From Ustilaginoidea virens (lineage: Eukaryota > Ascomycota > Sordariomycetes > Hypocreales > Clavicipitaceae), in assembly GCF_000687475.1 (NCBI RefSeq), contig NC_057321.1, positions 1,054,001-1,118,000 of the forward strand: DNA of 64,000 bases, given 5' to 3'. Shown piece by piece: positions 57,764-64,000 of the stretch. The first letter of the stretch is position 1. Every line of letters begins with the position of its first letter. A program made the position numbers and the translations under genes. The notes under the pieces were generated by a model, which had not been told where the DNA came from, searched no databases, and saw only the letters and a list, made by a program, of their open reading frames with translations.

Positions 57764-59792
57764 ATGACCCCCGACATTGTCGACCGAGAGATCGAAGACG
57801 CAGCTCGAGATGCCTCGCCGGGGCGCTACCAGCAACGCGCCAGCAACGAGATTGAGCGCGTGCTCTCGTCGTCCACGGCGTCGTCCTCATCCTCCGTGTC
57901 GGACGCCGGCCACGGCTTCCGCCAGAACATGAGCCGCGTCTCGACGCAAAACGACCTGGAGCGCCACCCCACGGAGCTGAGCCGGATCGCCACCGCGCGG
58001 AGCCAGCACTCCAACACCGTCGGCAGGGGCCTGCGCAGCCGAACCACCAGCAGAGCCTCCCGCAGACCCCTGCCGGCCTTTGGCGCCGGCAAGCCGTTCC
58101 CGCCGCCGCTGCCGGAGCGCGACGAGTACGTCGTCGAGTTTGACGGGCCCAACGACCCCCTGCACTCGCAGAACTGGCCGATGCGCAAAAAGGTGCTCAC
58201 GGCCGCCATGCTGGGATACACGACCCTCACCTCGGCCTTTACCTCGTCCATCTTCTCGACCGCCACCGGCGTCGTCGCCGCCGAGTACCACGTCAGCTCC
58301 GAGGTCGGCCTGCTCGGCACCACCTTCTTCGTCCTGGGCTTCGCCTTTGGGCCGTCCCTGTGGGCGCCCATGTCGGAGCTGCGCGGCCGCCGCCTGCCCA
58401 TTGTGATTGCCATGTTTGGCTTCACCCTCTTCTCCGCCGCCTGCGCGACCGCCAAGGACATCCAGACCATCCTCATCTGCCGCTTCTTCGGGGGCTTCTT
58501 CGGCGCCTGCCCCCTGGCCGTCGTCGCCGCCGTCTTCTCCGACATGTTCGACAACAGGATGCGCGGCATCGCCGTCACCCTCTTCTCCATGGCCACCTTT
58601 ACCGGGCCCCTCTTGGCGCCCTTTATCGGCGGCTACATCGTCACCTCGCACCTCGGATGGCGCTGGACCGAGTACCTCCCCACCATCATGGGCGCCGTCG
58701 CCTTCCTCGTCGACCTCTTCTTCCTCGAGGAGACGTACCCGCCCGTCGTGCTGATTGAAAAGGCCGCCGACCTGCGCCGCCGCACCAGGAACTGGGGCAT
58801 CCACGCGAAACAGGAGGAGATCGAAGTCGACTTCCGCGAGCTGCTGCAGAAGAACTTCTCCCGCCCGCTGCGCTTGCTCTTCACCGAACCCCTCATCCTG
58901 CTGCTCTCCATATACATGAGCTTCATCTACGGAATCCTCTACCTGTTCCTCACGGCGTACCCTATTGTTTTTGTCGGCGTGCACGGCTTCTCGCTCGGCC
59001 AGTCCGGGCTGACCTTTTTCGGCATGATCTTTGGCCAATTGCTCGCAGGTGCGGTTGTCATTATCCAGCAGCCGCGGTATAATCGCATGCTGGCTGCCAA
59101 CAATGGCATCCCGGTGCCTGAATGGCGACTGCCTAGCATGATGGCCGGTGGTATTGCCTTTACCATTGGCATCTTTTGGTTTGGATGGTGCGTTGTATTG
59201 ATTGGGGCCGCCCCTGCAACACCCCCCCTTCCCCCAAGAGAAAAAAAAAGAACCTCTTACCCAAAGAATTTTTTGCCATTCAAGGGCCGACTAGCTAACG
59301 AGTTGGGCTTTACTCTACAGGACCGGATACACCAGGGACATTCACTGGGCTGTCCCCGCCGTCAGCGGCGTCTTTACCGGCTTCGGCCTCATGTCCATCT
59401 TCCTCCAAGCCCTCAACTACCTCGTCGACTCGTACCTCATGTTTGCCGCCTCCGCCATAGCTGGAAACACCCTGATGCGGTCACTCGCCGGGGCGGGGTT
59501 CCCCCTCTTTGCTCGTCAAATGTTCGAGGGCATGGGGATTCAGTGGGCTGCCACGCTCCTCGGCTGCGTGGCTGCCGCGCTGGCGCCCATCCCCTTTGTC
59601 TTTCACAAGTACGGCAGCAGGATCCGCGCCAAGAGCGCGTACGCCCCGACGTTCGCGGCCCCCCCGGTGCCCGCTGCCCAGGAGGAGGAGGAAACGGGCG
59701 ACTCGGCCACGGAGAAGGAGGGGGGCGATCAGGCCGCGCTGGCTAGTGTCCCGAGAAAGGAGGGCGACAATGCCGCCAGCCAGAATGTGTAG
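57764..59792 (+). CDS. MFS transporter, DHA1 family (polyamine/multidrug, TPO/FLU1 type)
   Basis: Exons 57764-59187 and 59321-59792 (donor GTGCGT, acceptor CTACAG) give 631 residues. A long Ser/Arg-rich cytosolic N-terminus of about 125 residues ends in [18 protein letters not shown], the usual entry into the first helix of this group. Helix-linked motifs include [19 protein letters not shown] (DHA1 motif A form), [16 protein letters not shown] and [14 protein letters not shown] (motif C, antiporter-type). The splice join restores [17 protein letters not shown], followed by [20 protein letters not shown], typical of the family. Twelve helices in the plasma membrane, proton-coupled export of polyamines or toxic compounds. 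The start has a good context (CACCATGA). The tail is acidic and disordered. A T22 run follows the stop. Confidence 0.93.
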
Positions 59793-61235
59793 TGTTTTTT
59801 TTTTTTTTTTTTTTTTCGCTCTAGTGACGTAAATAGCCGTGCTCTTAATACTTAATGTTTAGATTTCGACCCCTGCTTCCGTGGCTAAGCCCCAGAGCTC
59901 TAGGGCATAACGTGAGTAGCGTGCTGGGCTGGGGTGCTACTATTATAAAAAGACATCAAAGTCAAAATAAGGGGAATTAGCTGCGGTCTTGGGGGGTCTT
60001 GCAGGGGGTGTTGCTACTACGAGTAGGATTTTTGAAAATTGTAAAAGAAGGGATAGTGGAAAGCAGGGAGTCGTAGTGATTGTGAGGGCGAGAAAACAAT
60101 CGCTCACGAGCAGGGAAACAGAACAGATGAGGTAAATGTGGGTTGGGGGGTTTTCGCCCGGCCAGGCAACTAGCACGGGTTTTTCCTCCTCAACAAGTCA
60201 GACCTCACGGTGACGTGGCGAGAATCACTTGATGGTCGGTGGCCCTCTGTCTGCTCACGATGCCCAGCCCAAAGCTCAAAGGGGACTTGCCAAATCTCGC
60301 GTCTACTTTCGTTCGGATTTGGGAGATTGCCATGACAATACCTAGGTACCTTAGGTGGGTAGGTAGGTAGGTGAGTCCTTGGAAAATATGTACAATGGAG
60401 GCCATTGAGGAGGCGTGAGGTGTTGTCAGTCTCATTGACACATCATCTCGCTGAATACATGTACCGTCACTGAGCCCTGGGCAAGCAGGCACGCCGCTGA
60501 GGGCAGGCCCGGCAGGCACCTAACTACCGTAACCGTGCCTATGTAATGGGTCGTGCCTTCCTTCCTTGGGCATGGAGATGGTGATGGGCGGGCGACAGAA
60601 CCCGCCCGCTCTCCAAGGCGTCACGCGTTTGCAACTGACGAGCTGGCTGGACAAGCCTCTTTTCAATGCGGAAACTCGTCCTGTCACAAACCCCACAGCC
60701 TTCTACTGCGTAAGGTAGGCTTTATCACCCTGCGCTCTCTCAAGTCTCTCGAGGAAGAATTGCTTCCAAGGAAAGAAAACCGCCATAGACAACGGCAGGG
60801 CGGCTGCCCCACACCCACAGCAGCTCAAGCTTGTTTCACGCCCCTGTTGGCAAGCGTGGCTTCCCCAATGGCTCCAACCTACCACTAAAGCTACGTCATC
60901 GACGTTGAGCTCGGCGCCATGCCATGGCGAAAAAAAATAAATAATAAATAAATAAATAAATAAAAAGAGAAACTCGAGAGAAACTTGATTCTGTTTAAAG
61001 GTCACACGATCCGGATCAATTGCTCCGTGCACAATGCAGGTGAATACTTGCCTTTAATGAATGGATTCCGTCTTTTCTCTCCTTAAAACTGCTGCAACCC
61101 ATCAAGTGAAGTCAACGCCTTTGAGCGGTCATTGATAGCTTAGCGAAAGGCTCAAGACCTTGAACCTCCAGCCCAACTTTCCGCCGCAGGCTCAGAGGAC
61201 CTCCAGAGTCCAATCCAGAGTCCATCCCAGTTGAC
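59793..61235. other. Intergenic region before the Mug190-like gene
   Basis: Begins with a T22 run (59795-59816), has a GGTAG array (about 60355-60372) and AGGTACCT palindrome (60349), and an AAAT array (about 60930-60963). A tRNA-like patch near 59850-59940 does not fold properly. No gene is supported. Confidence 0.5.
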
Positions 61236-64000
61236 ATGAACGTCGATGACCATGTCGTGCCCTCGGGCCAGCACTACAGCGGCCGCAATCCGGTGCCAAA
61301 CATTCAGCAGTTCGTGGACCAGCTGGACCGGGAAAAGAAGCAGCGGGACGCCGCCATCGATTCCGATTCGAAGAAACGTGAACAGGTTGAAACAGCAACG
61401 GACCGCAAAACTTCGCACAAGCCACCGCGACAAGGCTTGAGGACGGTGCGAGATCCCGTCACAGGCAAGGATGTCCAGATCCGAGACATCAAGACAGACT
61501 ACAAGAGCGTTGTCGAGCATCCCCAGGTGATTTGAATGAAACCCCCCCCCCAAGGCCCACGCTTTGGATTCGTTTCCATGCAGACCGAGGAAACTGACAG
61601 TCAGGGCAGTTGACCGTCCCCAATGAAAATCTGGGGAGACCAGCAACGATAGCAACCTCATCAAAACAGTCGGGCGAGGAGTACCGATATGCGCAGGACG
61701 TTACCGCTCCTCCGAAACCCGTCCAAGAGGGGGCCACGACTGATGTCCCTATTCAGAGTGAAAAGACATCCGTCTTGTTTTTCAAGACCCCGTCTGTTAG
61801 TTACGAGCCCATGTTTGCCACGCTGGAGAGAAAAGGAAACGTCTTGTGCGCAGGCATCTTCGTGGCCATAATCTTGGTCGGCAGGGTTTTTGGCGGCAAC
61901 TTGCTCGGTCTATTTCCCCTGGCGTTTTGTGTCTCGTCTGGTGTCTTCGTCTGGATCAAGGATCTGATCCGGCAGGGACGTGATATGGAGTGGTCCAGCG
62001 AGCAAGAACGGGGTGAAACCGCAACCGTCAACCTTATTCCCGAATCTGTCGAATGGCTAAACACCGTGATAGGTCTCATGTGGGGATTGATCAATCCCGA
62101 GATGTTTGCCGCTGTGGCGGACACGTAAGTCTCCCATGGTGCTTTGGCTTCTCGGATCTGGGTTCCAACTAATTCTTCGTCAGCCTGGAGGATGTCATGG
62201 CAGCTTCACTGCCTGGCATCGTGGAGAATGTTCGCGTTGCCGACATTTCCCAGGGCAGCAACCCTGTCAGAATTCTAAGTATGAGAGCCTTGCCGGATAG
62301 TCATGTCGAGGATATCAAACAGGAGATCCACAAAGAAAACGTAAAAACGGTGGACAAAGAAGAGCTCGCGGCTATTGAACAAGCAGGAGAGTTTTACAAT
62401 ATGGAGGTCTCTATTGCCTACCACGCCAAACCGTCAGGTGTGGACGTGGCATCGAAAGCCAAGAACATGGGCATGCAGATCGTCTTTTACCTGGGCATCA
62501 AGGGCTTGTTTGGTATCCCTCTTCCGATCTGGGTCGAGCTGATCGGCCTTGTGGCGACGGTTCGGATCCGGTGTCAACTCACCCCAGATCCCCCGTTTTT
62601 GAAGACTGTGTCATTCACATTGATGGGAGTGCCCAAAGTCCAGGCAGGTTGCACTCCAATGATCGAGAAAGGCATCAATGTCCTGAACTTGCCACTCATC
62701 TCCAATTTTGTAAACTGGGCCATCAGCGCAGCGGCGTCCATGTACGTGGCACCCAAAAGCATGACGTTGGATATGAGTAAACTGCTTCTGGGAGACGATG
62801 TCAAGAAGGAAACACAAGCAATTGGCGTCATGTTCATACGTGTTCACAAAGCAACCGGGCTCAGCAAGCAGGATCGAAGAGGTAGCAAAGGTGGCGGATC
62901 CGATCCTTACATTACTGTCAGCTGGAGCAAGTTTGGAAAGCCTCAGTTCTGCACTCGCGTCATCCAGGATGACCTGAACCCGATCTTCGAGGAGACTTGC
63001 GGTCTGCTAGTCACCACCGACCTGATCAAGGCCGATGAACAGCTGTCGATGGAGCTCTGGGACAGCGATCGATCCTCGGCCGATGATTTGGTTGGTAAGG
63101 TGGAACTGAGCATTCAGAAGCTGATCCAACACCCGGGAAAGATGTATCCCCAGGTTTCGAGGCTTCGTGGCGTCAAAGCGGACAGCAGCATGCCGGGGGA
63201 ACTTCATTGGGAGGTGGGCTTCTTTGGGAGAACTCAGTTCCGCAAGGCTCTTCGCACCCACGGCAAGGATATCAAGCTACCCAAGGAGCTCGTGGATAAG
63301 CCCGAGTTTCAGGATGACAAGGGCACCATAAACACGGAACTTGAGGACGCAGTGACCCATACTCCGCCCGATCCTTTATGGCCCTCGGGTATTCTCAGCG
63401 TCGTCGTCCACCAGATTGTTGGTCTCGAGCTTGCTAACGTCAAGGGATCCAACGGGAATCGCAGAGGCAGGGAGTATGAGCCAGCCAGACGCGAAGCTGG
63501 GGAGGTGAAGGAAGAGCAGAGCAGCAAGCTCCCAAGCTCCTACTGCACCATTCTCGTCAATGACGAGTTGGTCTACAAGACGCGTGTCAAAATAGTCTCT
63601 TCCCAGCCAATTTTCAACGCTGGAACGGAACGGTTTATTCGAGACTGGAGAAGCAGCATTGTCACTGTCGCCGTGCGTGATTCCCGAAATCGTCAGCACG
63701 ACCCAATCATTGGGGTGGTGCCTTTGAAGCTCTCCGATATCCTTCAAACAAGCAGCGAGTCGACCCGCTGGTATCCGCTTGACGGTGGCGTCGGTTTCGG
63801 CCGCATCAGGATATCCATCCTGTTCCGTTCCGTGGAACTTCGACTGCCGCCTTCCCAACTGGGCTGGAACATTGGCACTTTTGAGTTCTTATCAGACTTC
63901 ATCACCACATCGAACTATGCGACGGACTCCAGGATCAAGCTCAAGCTCAGAACCGGGGGATCTTCAGCCAGTGTTCGACGACAGTCTTGCACCCAAGAAG
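61236..64000 (+). CDS. Mug190-like SMP/C2-domain lipid-transfer protein, 5' part (runs off the window)
   Basis: Exons 61236-61526, 61610-62124 and 62184 onward, open to the last base; about 873 residues are visible. Introns are 83 and 59 nt with GTGATT and GTAAGT donors and GGCAG and GTCAG acceptors. The order is: charged N-terminus; a hydrophobic hairpin at about residues 175-213 (NVLCAGIFVAIILVGRVFGG onward), which would anchor it in the endoplasmic reticulum; an SMP domain from about residue 240 (SVEWLNTVIGLMWGLINPEM) to about 445, a tubular lipid-binding fold; a C2 domain (GVMFIRVHKATGLSKQDRRG, SDPYITVSWSKFGK, ELWDSDRSSADDLVG); and a second C2-like part after about residue 700 (LSVVVHQIVGLELANVKG). 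This matches fungal Mug190-type proteins related to tricalbins and synaptotagmin-like tethers at ER contact sites. The C-terminus lies beyond the window. Confidence 0.9.

Noticed and set aside
57887..59038. 383-codon open frame on the minus strand
   Set aside because: Antisense to the DHA1 transporter; low-complexity text and no splice or start evidence.
59850..59940. tRNA-like patch with TTCGAC and a GCCCCAGAGCTC segment
   Set aside because: No complete cloverleaf or acceptor stem can be drawn on either strand.

Overview
This window is nuclear DNA of a filamentous ascomycete, most likely a Sordariomycete and probably Hypocreales; the genus cannot be told from the sequence. The evidence is short introns (about 50-290 nt, mostly GT-AG), Zn2Cys6 regulators, an intron-containing tRNA, GC-rich single-copy genes separated by long low-complexity intergenic DNA, and dispersed TACTCCG tracts. 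Intron joins were worked out by hand from splice motifs and frame continuity, so exon edges are predictions.  Layout, left to right: (1) The 3' part of a Ser-rich unknown protein, cut by the window edge and carrying one in-frame TAG. (2) An 8.5-kb stretch with no recognisable gene. (3) A Zn2Cys6/Fungal_trans_2 regulator. (4) A small Ser/Thr/Pro-rich protein. (5) A minus-strand tRNA. (6) A Zn2Cys6/MHR regulator. (7) A 215-residue secreted six-cysteine protein. (8) From 24.1 to 28.4 kb, an accessory-looking block: a PD-(D/E)XK-like unknown, an inverted-repeat element, a possible retroelement relict and a second fungal-specific unknown. (9) A coiled-coil protein and a 2H phosphoesterase. (10) A 776-bp Mutator-type non-autonomous transposon with 80-bp inverted ends, an exact 9-bp target duplication and an internal minisatellite. 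(11) The YPD1 phosphorelay protein. (12) A gene-poor 5 kb. (13) A DUF3984-type protein, ELP1/IKI3 (Elongator), BUD6/AIP3 (actin and polarity), a UCH-type deubiquitinase, a myo-inositol-type sugar porter, a DHA1 polyamine/drug transporter and the 5' part of a Mug190-like SMP/C2 lipid-transfer protein running off the right edge.  Functional links: most genes are unlinked housekeeping or regulatory genes, as usual in fungi; no secondary-metabolite cluster is seen. The parts least explained by known functions are the 24-28 kb block and the two inverted-repeat elements at 25.8 and 32.8 kb, both of which carry internal tandem repeats.
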